Assembly: GCA_036272735.1 (NCBI GenBank)
Contig: DATAYF010000309.1
Coordinates: 1 to 5,331, forward strand
Direction: 5' to 3'
Origin: DATAYF01 sp036272735
GTDB taxonomy: Bacteria > Chloroflexota > Ktedonobacteria > Ktedonobacterales > Ktedonobacteraceae
Length of the DNA: 5,331 nucleotides
Both the position numbers and the translations under genes were made by a program. Below, one piece after another: positions 1-4,883 of the stretch. Below the pieces are notes generated by a model. That model was given only the letters and a program-made list of their open reading frames with translations, did no database searches and was not told where the DNA came from. Numbering within the stretch: position 1 is the first letter of the stretch; each line of letters starts with the position of its first letter.

Positions 1-36
1 CAAAAACGATCACGTTCACGGACGGGACTCCCCTGA
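1..36 (+). CDS. Possible C-terminal tail of the intron-encoded reverse transcriptase/maturase (partial)
   Basis: Frame 1 reads QKRSRSRTGLP and then stops at TGA (34-36), eleven bases before domain V. In bacterial group II introns the multifunctional protein is encoded in domain IV and commonly ends shortly before domain V, so the position fits. The basic composition (K, R, S) would suit an RNA-binding C-terminus. Eleven residues carry no diagnostic motif, so this is positional inference only; the sequence upstream of the window would settle it. Confidence 0.35.
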   Translation, partial: QKRSRSRTGLP

Positions 37-46
37 TGATGCTGGA

Positions 47-80
47 AAGCCCGGTGCAGAGAAATCTGCACGCCGGGTTT
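47..80 (+). ncRNA. Group II intron domain V (catalytic hairpin)
   Basis: The element is a 34-nt hairpin, the canonical domain V length. Bases 47-54 (AAGCCCGG) pair with 73-80 (CCGGGTTT), including a G49-U78 wobble in the catalytic AGC triad at 48-50. A two-base bulge (C71, G72) follows, then a six-base upper stem (55-60 with 65-70) capped by a GAAA tetraloop (61-64). Triad, bulge and GNRA loop are the defining features of the metal-binding active site of group II introns. No base expected for catalysis is missing, so this intron end looks functional. Confidence 0.92.
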
Positions 81-135
81 GGAGGGAGGCATTCGGAACA
101 GGACAGCAATGTACCTCGCCGGGTGCCTACCCTAC

Positions 136-1001
136 TTCGATGCCACTGCGTTTTCCAAGTTCTTCTTTCGTCCAGGTAGGAGGCAAGCACGAGCGGTTTT
201 GCTGGCGTTTGGGGTTCCACGGGATCACTGCGATGGAGCCAAGGGTTTCATGAATCCAGTGAATGAGGCGCAAGCTCCAATAGGCAGCATCAAGATGAAT
301 GACCCGTGGATGAATGCGGTAGAGTCGTACAGAGAGTTCCAGTAGTGGACGAGCAAAGGGAGCATCATGGACATTGGCTGGTGGCACCAGAAACTGGAGC
401 GGAAGCCCAGAACCGCGACAGAGCAGGGTATGGACCCGAAAGCCGCGTAAGAGGGGACGAGGATGATGAGCAGGAGCGTGCCCATAAGCGGCATCTGGAT
501 CAGCTTTGCGCCAGGCGAGCATGGGGACACTATCGATTATCAGATCTCGTGCCCGCATCACTCGGCAACGCAGAGCGGTAAGCACACTTACCAGAAACAG
601 GCTCTCGGAAAGCGGAGCACCAGCGGCTTGACGACGTTTGCATTGTTGTGAAGCGCTGGGAACATGGAGTCTTCCTTGCCGATCGTAGGAGAAGCCGCAG
701 GCCAGGCACGCAACCAATCGGTCATATCTTGATACGAGGGACGCCAAAGGGTTTTGAGCAGCGCCACCAGCAGTAGGCTCTCCTCGCGGTATTGTCGTGG
801 GGCTCCTCCTGGGCCTTTGGGCAAAGGAGGAGGGCAGCGGTGATGGGCAAGACAAACGGCAAGTCGGCAAAGTGTCAGCAGATGCAGGGTTGTGACCAGC
901 GTCAAAGCATCGATATGAAGAGCTTTCCCAGCTTTCGCTTGCGCCCGATGGTATGCTGGTGGCGGGATGAGCACCTGGTGATTCATTGGAACAGGCATCA
1001 T
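136..1001 (-). pseudogene. DDE transposase of an insertion sequence, frameshifted and split by the group II intron
   Basis: A minus-strand transposase is readable in two frames. The N-terminal part starts near ATG 1001 (or 998) and runs to about 700: MMPVPMNHQ, then a KGPGGAPRQYREESLLL segment and SYQDMTDWLRAWPA. The rest continues in another frame from about 699 (CGFSYDRQGRLHVPSASQQ) through the catalytic domain to 136. The likely DDE triad is visible: Asp in LIIDSVP (about 536), Asp in HLDAAYW (about 291) and Glu in KRSGIE (138-136). Conserved blocks such as GHAPAHHPRPLL, FRVHTLLC and IPWNPKRQQNRSCLPP lie between them. The family is probably an IS5-like DDE group, judged from memory. Two lesions kill it: a frameshift, perhaps a small deletion, near 696-710, and the intron directly after the Glu codon. 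The C-terminal tail must lie beyond the intron's 5' end, outside the window. No A/T slippery heptamer is seen at the frame change, so programmed frameshifting is unlikely. Confidence 0.85.
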
Positions 1002-1065
1002 ATGCTGATCTCGCTTTCCGAGGCGGCAACCTCTGATCCCAGAAACAACGGAAGAAATGTTCTCT

Positions 1066-1100
1066 TGAATGAGAAAACGGCGTTCCGTTTTTCTCATTCA
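1066..1100 (-). terminator. Strong inverted repeat, possible terminator of the minus-strand operon
   Basis: Bases 1066-1080 (TGAATGAGAAAACGG) pair with 1085-1100 across a CGTT loop, with only one extra T on the right arm. It begins about 30 bases after the stop codon of the YrdB-like gene, where an operon terminator would be expected. No clean U-run follows on either strand, so termination is uncertain. The alternative is a structure near the outer end of the neighbouring insertion sequence, whose transposase starts about 65 bases further left. IS termini themselves could not be located. Confidence 0.45.
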
Positions 1101-1132
1101 ACTCGTTGCCAGTTCGCGCTCTGGAACTCCTG

Positions 1133-1519
1133 TTAGCAGGCACGCTTCTGCGTGGCATCTGCGGGTGGAAAGGCTTTTTTCTGGTCCCACACGTAGGCCA
1201 GAACGGTGTTAAGCACAAAAAGCAGCGCGAAAATGAGCGCCAGAATGGGCTGGCTGGCAAAAGAGAGAGCCACGGCTGCCGAGCCAAACCAGATGATTTG
1301 CAGCAGCAAGAAGGGAAAACCTTTCAACCGCCGCCGCGAGGTCGGCGCACCAAACAGCACCCAGATGACGATGGCTACCACGGGCAAGCCGAGGCCCAGG
1401 CCAATTTTTCCCGGCCAGCTCGCTTCCACCACAAAACCAAAGTAGCACAAAGCGGCCAGTACGACAATTTCCAGCAACAGAGCCAGTCCCAGATTGGCAT
1501 TTTTCAACAGAGCGAGCAT
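1133..1519 (-). CDS. Small integral membrane protein, YrdB / DUF2568-like
   Basis: The gene encodes a 128-residue protein made almost entirely of four hydrophobic helices, at about residues 9-30, 38-56, 68-87 and 91-110. The pattern LEIVVLAAL...GFVVEASWPGKIGLGLGLPVVAIVIWVLFGAP, a basic RRRLKG loop, and a final VLNTVLAYVWDQ matches the YrdB/DUF2568 family as I know it. That family has no established function. The charged RRR loop follows helix 2. ATG 1519 is chosen because AGAAGG lies five bases upstream; ATG 1546 would add nine mostly lysine residues but lacks a suitably spaced Shine-Dalgarno sequence. The gene is last in a minus-strand operon, 59 bases after the TetR gene, so it is probably under the same repressor. 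A membrane role in efflux or stress tolerance would be a guess. Confidence 0.8.
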   Translation of the reverse strand: MLALLKNANLGLALLLEIVVLAALCYFGFVVEASWPGKIGLGLGLPVVAIVIWVLFGAPTSRRRLKGFPFLLLQIIWFGSAAVALSFASQPILALIFALLFVLNTVLAYVWDQKKAFPPADATQKRAC

Positions 1520-1578
1520 CTTTTCCTTCTTCTTTCTCTTTTTCATGAATACTGCTGAAAAAAACCTCCAGCATGGCT

Positions 1579-2154
1579 CTATGCCTGGCTTGCCAGGCGC
1601 TCCAGCCCAGCAGCGTACAGGCTGATCAGCCAGTGAAAGCTGGCGTCCAGATCGATCGGCATGGCGAAGCCACCAGCCATTTCCAGGGAGATGAAGCCTT
1701 GGACGATGCTGCGCAGACTGCGGATGGCGTGAATGGTCGTCTCTTCGCCCAGAGCGTAGGGCGCAAGGACAGCGCGCGCGACTCCCACGCTCTGTCGGCC
1801 CAACTCCTGCCACTCAGCGTCGTCGGGCGCGGGCGCTTGCAGGGTGAGAGTATAGCGACCAGGCATCATCTTGGCGTAGTCCCGAAAGGCGTCGGCCAGC
1901 GCGAAAATGGCCTCCGCGCGCGCTTTGCCCATCACGGCCTGCGTGAGATGACCCAGCAGTTCGCGCAGGCCGTACTTCGCCAGGGCGTTCTTGAGACCAG
2001 GCAAGCCGGCGACGTGATTATAGAGCGAAGGTACCTTCACGTCTAGGCGCTCGGCCAGGCGAGCAAGCGAGAGTTGCTCCAGACCATCTTCATCCACCAG
2101 CCTGACCGCGTCCTCGATCACGGCCATCCTGTCTAATCCTGCTCTGCGTGTCAT
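1579..2154 (-). CDS. TetR/AcrR family transcriptional regulator with WHG-type C-terminal domain
   Basis: This is a 191-residue one-component repressor of typical TetR length. The N-terminal DNA-binding domain covers about residues 8-55: helix 1 (DRMAVIEDAVRLVDEDG), then the helix-turn-helix LSLARLAERLDVKVPSLYNHV at about 29-49, with the SLYNHV recognition-helix ending usual in the family. The C-terminal half (HAIRSLRSIVQGFISLEMAGGF and the following D-S-F-W region, about 142-176) resembles the WHG ligand-binding domain (TetR_C_33). The start at 2154 has AAAGGG seven bases upstream. It follows the hydrolase gene by 35 bases, so both are probably on one mRNA. A perfect inverted repeat overlapping the operon promoter (2974-2996) is its likely operator, making it autoregulatory. 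The ligand is unknown; being encoded beside an MBL-fold hydrolase suggests a small molecule that this enzyme handles. Confidence 0.92.
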   Translation of the reverse strand: MTRRAGLDRMAVIEDAVRLVDEDGLEQLSLARLAERLDVKVPSLYNHVAGLPGLKNALAKYGLRELLGHLTQAVMGKARAEAIFALADAFRDYAKMMPGRYTLTLQAPAPDDAEWQELGRQSVGVARAVLAPYALGEETTIHAIRSLRSIVQGFISLEMAGGFAMPIDLDASFHWLISLYAAGLERLASQA

Positions 2155-2189
2155 GACAAAACCCTTTCTCCAAACACATTCTTCACCAT

Positions 2190-2921
2190 CTATGCCACCT
2201 TGCCCTGCGCCCCATGCGCTTTCAACAGGTCGCGTTCCAGAACCTGGATGGCGCGCGCCATGGCTTCCTGGGGCTGACTGAGCATGCGGCCATGGCCTAC
2301 AGTCAACAGAGACGGTTGCAGCGCCAGCAGCTTGCGCGCGCTCACCAGGCTTTGCTCTTTGCTCCAGTTCGACATGGCCGGCAGAGGAAAGAGCGGCATA
2401 ATCGTCCCCGAAACCGCCACGCCACCTAGCGTCTGGAGGGCGTCGCCAGCGATTAACGCGCGATCGCGGATATCGAGAAAAGCGAGATGGCCGAGCGAGT
2501 GCCCCGGCGTGAAAACCGCCTCAAGCGAGCCAATCCGCTCGCCCTCGTCCAACAGTTGCGCCGGCTTCGTCTTGCAGGGATAGGCACCAGGCGCTTTCTC
2601 GCCCCGCGGCTCCGTAGGATCTAAACTCAGATCACCAGCCAGCAAACGCGCCTCTCGCTGGCCAATCGCCACTGGCACATCTGGCAACAACTCATGGAGC
2701 GCGTCCAGCGAACCCACATGATCGATATGCGCGTGGGTCAACACAATGCGCACAATCGGCAACCCCAGTTTGCCCGCCTCCCGCGCAATCACCTGCGCCT
2801 GGCTCGACGGCCAGGAAGTGTCAACCAGTGTAAACCCATCCTCCTCGCGCACCAGAAAACAGTTGACCAGCCCCAGATGCGTCAACTGAAAGAGATGGTT
2901 ACTCACAGCTTGCGTTTTCAT
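2190..2921 (-). CDS. MBL-fold metallo-hydrolase
   Basis: This 243-residue protein belongs to the metallo-beta-lactamase fold superfamily, whose members hydrolyse thioesters, lactones, lactams or phosphoesters with one or two zinc ions. All metal ligands are visible: HAHIDH at 63-68 (H63, H65, D67, H68), H141 in FTPGHSLGH, D160 in IAGDAL, and H210 in VGHGR. The N-terminal strands (NCFLVREEDGFTLVDTSWP) are typical of the glyoxalase II/YflN-like single-domain branch. No signal peptide is seen, so it is probably cytoplasmic. ATG 2921 is preceded by AAAGGAG at good spacing. It is the first gene of the minus-strand operon, directly behind the promoter and operator at 2971-2999. Substrate cannot be deduced: lactonase, glyoxalase-like and detoxifying roles all remain possible. 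Confidence 0.93.
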   Translation of the reverse strand: MKTQAVSNHLFQLTHLGLVNCFLVREEDGFTLVDTSWPSSQAQVIAREAGKLGLPIVRIVLTHAHIDHVGSLDALHELLPDVPVAIGQREARLLAGDLSLDPTEPRGEKAPGAYPCKTKPAQLLDEGERIGSLEAVFTPGHSLGHLAFLDIRDRALIAGDALQTLGGVAVSGTIMPLFPLPAMSNWSKEQSLVSARKLLALQPSLLTVGHGRMLSQPQEAMARAIQVLERDLLKAHGAQGKVA

Positions 2922-2970
2922 TGCTCTCTCCTTTTACTTGTTTGATTAGTCTCTTTGCTAAGTATATTAC

Positions 2971-2999
2971 ATTACAAACTAATATAATTAGTTTGTCAA
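2971..2999 (-). promoter_or_regulatory. Sigma-70-type promoter of the hydrolase-TetR-YrdB operon
   Basis: Read on the minus strand, a perfect -35 hexamer TTGACA (2999-2994) is followed by 17 bases and a -10 hexamer TGTAAT (2976-2971), five of six matching TATAAT. Transcription would start near 2964, leaving a leader of roughly 43 bases before ATG 2921, which includes the AAGGAG ribosome binding site. Hexamer quality and ideal spacing make this one of the clearest regulatory calls in the window. Confidence 0.85.
2974..2996. promoter_or_regulatory. Perfect 10-3-10 palindrome, likely TetR-family operator
   Basis: The half-site ACAAACTAAT (2974-2983) is repeated exactly inverted as ATTAGTTTGT (2987-2996) around the spacer ATA. 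The palindrome starts inside the -10 and ends inside the -35 of the operon promoter, so a bound dimer would block RNA polymerase from both hexamers. TetR-family repressors usually bind such inverted repeats at their own promoters, and a TetR gene is second in this operon. Binding is inferred, not shown. Confidence 0.82.
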
Positions 3000-3055
3000 G
3001 AGGGTCAGGAGAGGAATTTTCGACGGCGTTCTTGACGCGAGGTGGGGACTATCTG

Positions 3056-3078
3056 CTGAAATTTTGTAAAAATTTCAG
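3056..3078. repeat. Second perfect 10-3-10 inverted repeat (CTGAAATTTT / AAAATTTCAG)
   Basis: CTGAAATTTT (3056-3065) and AAAATTTCAG (3069-3078) are exact inverted copies around GTA. The geometry (ten-base arms, three-base spacer) is the same as that of the operator at 2974-2996, but the half-site sequence differs, so a different protein or another function is implied. Its centre is 82 bases from that operator's centre. The AT-rich stem without a following U-run makes a terminator unlikely. Confidence 0.65.
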
Positions 3079-3156
3079 GGAGTTTCCTCACCCTCAAAAA
3101 ACTCTTCAAATAAAGAAGAAAGCATGCTCAAAATGTGAGTTAAGAAACGCCCTCTT

Positions 3157-3206
3157 AAGACGTCATAAGACGTCATAAAGCGTCATAAGACGTCATAAGA
3201 CGTCAA
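3157..3206. repeat. Five tandem 10-bp repeats, unit AAGACGTCAT
   Basis: Five contiguous units of exactly ten bases are present: three read AAGACGTCAT (3157, 3167, 3187), the third unit is AAAGCGTCAT (3177) and the last is AAGACGTCAA (3197). Four of five contain the self-complementary core GACGTC. A ten-base period puts every unit on nearly the same face of the helix, a layout typical of cooperative binding by direct-repeat-recognising regulators. The array does not fit a CRISPR, because there are no spacers. Confidence 0.85.
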
Positions 3207-3330
3207 ATGCCAACGACAAGCAACAGGAATAAGCGCCAATTTGAAGCCATGCCAATAATACACGCGGTACGACAAAGTCAAAGCAACCGGATACTTCATT
3301 GATCAGATAGAGGAATGTTAACTAAAACAG

Positions 3331-3342
3331 TGACCTAGGTCA
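3331..3342. repeat. Perfect 12-bp palindrome TGACCTAGGTCA
   Basis: The twelve bases equal their own reverse complement, with no pairing beyond. Size and symmetry would suit a dimeric helix-turn-helix regulator, but no matching regulator is encoded nearby, and a 12-bp palindrome is only moderately improbable by chance in a region of this length. Confidence 0.4.
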
Positions 3343-3361
3343 TTTTGCAAAAAAACCAGGG

Positions 3362-3373
3362 TAGAAGCTTCTA
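3362..3373. repeat. Perfect 12-bp palindrome TAGAAGCTTCTA
   Basis: This second exact 12-bp palindrome has its centre 31 bases (about three helical turns) from that of the previous one. The sequence is unrelated to it. Function is unknown; chance occurrence is possible. Confidence 0.35.
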
Positions 3374-3492
3374 AGATCATTTACTAACTAAGAATTGGGT
3401 TGATTTAACTACCATCAAGCTACGCAAAAATGAAGACAACAAATTAGCCATACAGGCTGTTCAAGAAAACCTTTACATAGTTCGTTAAAAAT

Positions 3493-3520
3493 GTTAACTG
3501 CCAATTAATCGGCAGTTAAC
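3493..3520. promoter_or_regulatory. 28-bp near-perfect palindrome upstream of the propeller gene
   Basis: GTTAACTGCC (3493-3502) and GGCAGTTAAC (3511-3520) are exact inverted arms. The eight bases between them include a self-complementary ATTAAT, so 26 of 28 positions are symmetric. It lies 73-100 bases before the start codon at 3593 and just downstream of a -35-like TTTACA (3473). An operator for the propeller gene is the best reading. As RNA it could fold into a stable hairpin. On the minus strand the stem is followed by ATTTTT, so a terminator in that direction cannot be excluded, although no gene reads into it. Confidence 0.6.
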
Positions 3521-3550
3521 CAAATAGCGTTATCCTCTTTTGAGGAGGAC

Positions 3551-3583
3551 ATGCCTCCGCATTTGTATGTATTAATTGCGTAA
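3551..3583 (+). CDS. Possible 10-codon leader ORF (MPPHLYVLIA) ahead of the propeller gene
   Basis: ATG 3551 follows a purine-rich GAGGAGG (3542-3548), although the closest GGAGG is only two bases away, which is tight. The frame runs for ten codons to TAA at 3581-3583. That stop shares bases with the AAGGA ribosome binding site of the downstream gene, so ribosomes finishing the leader would be placed right at the next start. The peptide begins Met-Pro-Pro, a combination that can slow ribosomes. The GAGGAGG can pair either with CCTC before it (3534-3537) or with CCTCC inside the leader (3554-3558), giving mutually exclusive hairpins. All this is suggestive only; the purine run may be incidental. 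Confidence 0.35.
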   Translation: MPPHLYVLIA

Positions 3584-3592
3584 GGAATGAGT

Positions 3593-4669
3593 ATGAAGAA
3601 AAATGTTATGCGTAGTCTTTTATTCGCAGGAATACTCCTTGCTGCACTGGCACTGATGTTGATGTATAAGCAATCTGGGGTAGTAACGGCATCAGCGGCC
3701 TCTCCTCGAGCTAGCAGTGTTGTCGCACTTCCTGGCTATGACGTGAGTATCTTTGCTAAAGGGACCTCAGCGTATTATAATCCTGACTCTGTTGCCGTTG
3801 CTGGCCAGTCTGTATTTGTCGGGTATCAGAATACCACCGCCACCGATGGTTCAGATCATAAATCCAGCACCATTGTCCAGTATAGTAAGCAAGGGAAGGT
3901 TGTTCGCACCATCAGTGTTCCTGGTCATAACGATGGTCTGCGCTACAATCCTTACACACACCAGCTTTGGGGCACTTCTGATGAAGATGCAAATCCATAC
4001 ATCTATACGATTGATCCCACAACCGGTAAGGTAACAGAGTACCAGGTTCCACCCACACCTCATAAAGGTGGCTATGATGACCTTGCCTTCCTGAATGGGA
4101 ATGCTTTTGTTGCCGCCTCGAATCCGACGTTAAATAGTGCTGGTGTGAATGTATATCCGGCCCTGAGCAAAGTAACCTTACAGCATGGTAAGGCTATTTT
4201 GACTCCTGTCTTGAATGGCAATGCAACAGCTACCGATGTGGTTACCAAACAGCAAGTCACGCTGAACTTGACTGATCCGGATTCCATGTCCATTAATAAT
4301 CAGGGGAATCTGGTGCTGGATTCTCAGGCTGATGCTGAGCATATCATTATTCACAACCCTGGTGCTGCACAGCAGACTGTATCTCGTCTGAGCATCGGTA
4401 CCCAGGTGGACGATACACAATGGATTCCTGCCACCCAGGGACGTTTGCTTATTGCTGACACTGCGACGAATAGCATCTATAGTGTTGCTGGTGATGGGAA
4501 AGCGGGCCTTGCTGCCGGGAATGTCTATACCGCGTCTCCCTCGAATTCTGGTGCAGCTGTAGCTGGCTTTGTCGGGAAACTTGATCCCACGACTGGGACG
4601 ATTACTCCTGTCATTATTGGACTTTCTAGCCCACACGGTCTAGCGTTCCTTCCTGACACGAACCATTAA
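3593..4669 (+). CDS. Secreted beta-propeller-like protein (NHL/SMP-30-like), function unknown
   Basis: The product is 358 residues. It has a basic start (MKKNVMR), a hydrophobic core at about 8-24, and a probable signal peptidase site after TASA near residue 35; a membrane anchor is the alternative. The mature part contains repeated segments of beta-propeller type: NPDSVAVAGQSVFVGYQ (63-79), HNDGLRYNPYTHQLWGTS (112-129), DDLAFLNGNAFVAASN (162-177), DPDSMSINNQGNLVLDS (228-244), DDTQWIPATQGRLLIADT (273-290) and SPHGLAFLPD (346-355). Six segments would fit a six-bladed fold. DPTTGKVTEY (141) and DPTTGTITPV (331) are near copies. There is no cysteine. No catalytic set could be assigned, so enzyme or binding protein is open. 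Start 3593 is preferred to ATG 3587, because AAGGA sits six bases before 3593 but touches 3587. The gene stands alone and ends before a strong terminator. Confidence 0.85.
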   Translation: MKKNVMRSLLFAGILLAALALMLMYKQSGVVTASAASPRASSVVALPGYDVSIFAKGTSAYYNPDSVAVAGQSVFVGYQNTTATDGSDHKSSTIVQYSKQGKVVRTISVPGHNDGLRYNPYTHQLWGTSDEDANPYIYTIDPTTGKVTEYQVPPTPHKGGYDDLAFLNGNAFVAASNPTLNSAGVNVYPALSKVTLQHGKAILTPVLNGNATATDVVTKQQVTLNLTDPDSMSINNQGNLVLDSQADAEHIIIHNPGAAQQTVSRLSIGTQVDDTQWIPATQGRLLIADTATNSIYSVAGDGKAGLAAGNVYTASPSNSGAAVAGFVGKLDPTTGTITPVIIGLSSPHGLAFLPDTNH

Positions 4670-4780
4670 GAACAATCAATAAACATCCTGAGCACAGGCT
4701 ATCTGAGTATCAGGGTTTTGATGCGCTACTTTGAAACCGGAAGTTTGTATCCTTTGGCTTAATGGGCGCATAAAATATAA

Positions 4781-4835
4781 AAAAGGAAGAGCATCGTTTT
4801 GTCGCCATTTGTGACAAAACGATGCTCTTCCTTTT
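4781..4835. terminator. Bidirectional rho-independent terminator, perfect 23-bp stem
   Basis: Bases 4781-4803 are exactly complementary to 4813-4835 around a nine-base loop. The stem starts with AAAAGG and ends with CCTTTT, so a U-run follows the G+C core on both strands (CCTTTTATC on plus, CCTTTTTTAT on minus). It lies between two convergent genes, 111 bases after the propeller gene's stop and 48 bases after the permease fragment's stop. A stem this long and perfect exceeds a usual terminator, and a small palindromic repeat element is an alternative. Confidence 0.8.
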
Positions 4836-4883
4836 ATCAAGACGCTTTTGATTTTTATGCCAGGCGGAGATATTGTACGATGG

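Larger units (their letters stand above)
1..135 (+). mobile_element. Group II intron, 3' end (domains V and VI plus 3' splice site)
   Basis: This is the last part of a self-splicing, retromobile group II intron; its 5' half and most of its reverse transcriptase lie before the window. The sequence shows a textbook domain V at 47-80 and, after a three-base linker, a domain VI whose base stem pairs 84-91 with 124-132 and leaves A129 unpaired as the lariat branch point. The intron most likely ends at C135: the last bases are TAC, the usual AY ending, and A129 then lies seven bases from the splice site. The flanking DNA agrees, because a transposase reading frame on the opposite strand resumes exactly at 136. 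The intron is therefore inserted antisense to its host gene and could not be spliced out of that gene's mRNA. The intron class was not determined. Confidence 0.9.
3000..3592. other. Long divergent intergenic region rich in symmetric elements, no large gene
   Basis: This stretch separates the minus-strand operon from the plus-strand propeller gene. It is visibly richer in A and T than the operon. Open frames here lack a convincing start, family resemblance or ribosome binding site, except for the small leader ORF at 3551. It holds two palindromes of operator size, five 10-bp direct repeats, two 12-bp perfect palindromes and a 28-bp near-palindrome, listed separately. For the plus-strand gene the best -35-like hexamer is TTTACA at 3473-3478, but no good -10 lies at proper spacing, so I do not call a promoter there. 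Nothing recognisable is seen in 3210-3330. Confidence 0.6.

Noticed and set aside
127..1287. A single 386-codon minus-strand open frame covering the transposase region
   Set aside because: Only its second half (from about 700 down to 136) is transposase-like. The first part is out of frame with the true N-terminal region (about 1001-700) and overlaps the 3' end of the YrdB-like gene, and its last two codons are intron sequence.
1547..1813. A longer N-terminus for the YrdB-like protein starting at 1813
   Set aside because: The extension lies inside the TetR gene in another frame, is rich in Arg, Pro and Ser without family resemblance, and is not needed because ATG 1519 has a good ribosome binding site.
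2921..3178. An 85-codon plus-strand frame over the operon promoter
   Set aside because: It begins opposite the hydrolase start codon and crosses the operator and promoter. No ribosome binding site or protein-like pattern was seen, so it is probably a chance frame.
3157..3206. CRISPR-like repeat array
   Set aside because: The units are 10 bp and directly adjacent with no spacers, and no cas genes are present.
3473..3500. TTTACA (3473) as -35 of a promoter for the propeller gene
   Set aside because: No acceptable -10 was found at 16-18 bases; the best candidate, TAACTG, matches only two positions.
3587..3589. ATG 3587 as the start of the propeller protein
   Set aside because: AAGGA directly abuts this ATG, leaving no room for ribosome spacing, while ATG 3593 has the normal six-base gap.
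3851..4636. Minus-strand frames opposite the propeller gene
   Set aside because: They are shadows of the plus-strand gene, which has a signal peptide, a ribosome binding site and propeller repeats.
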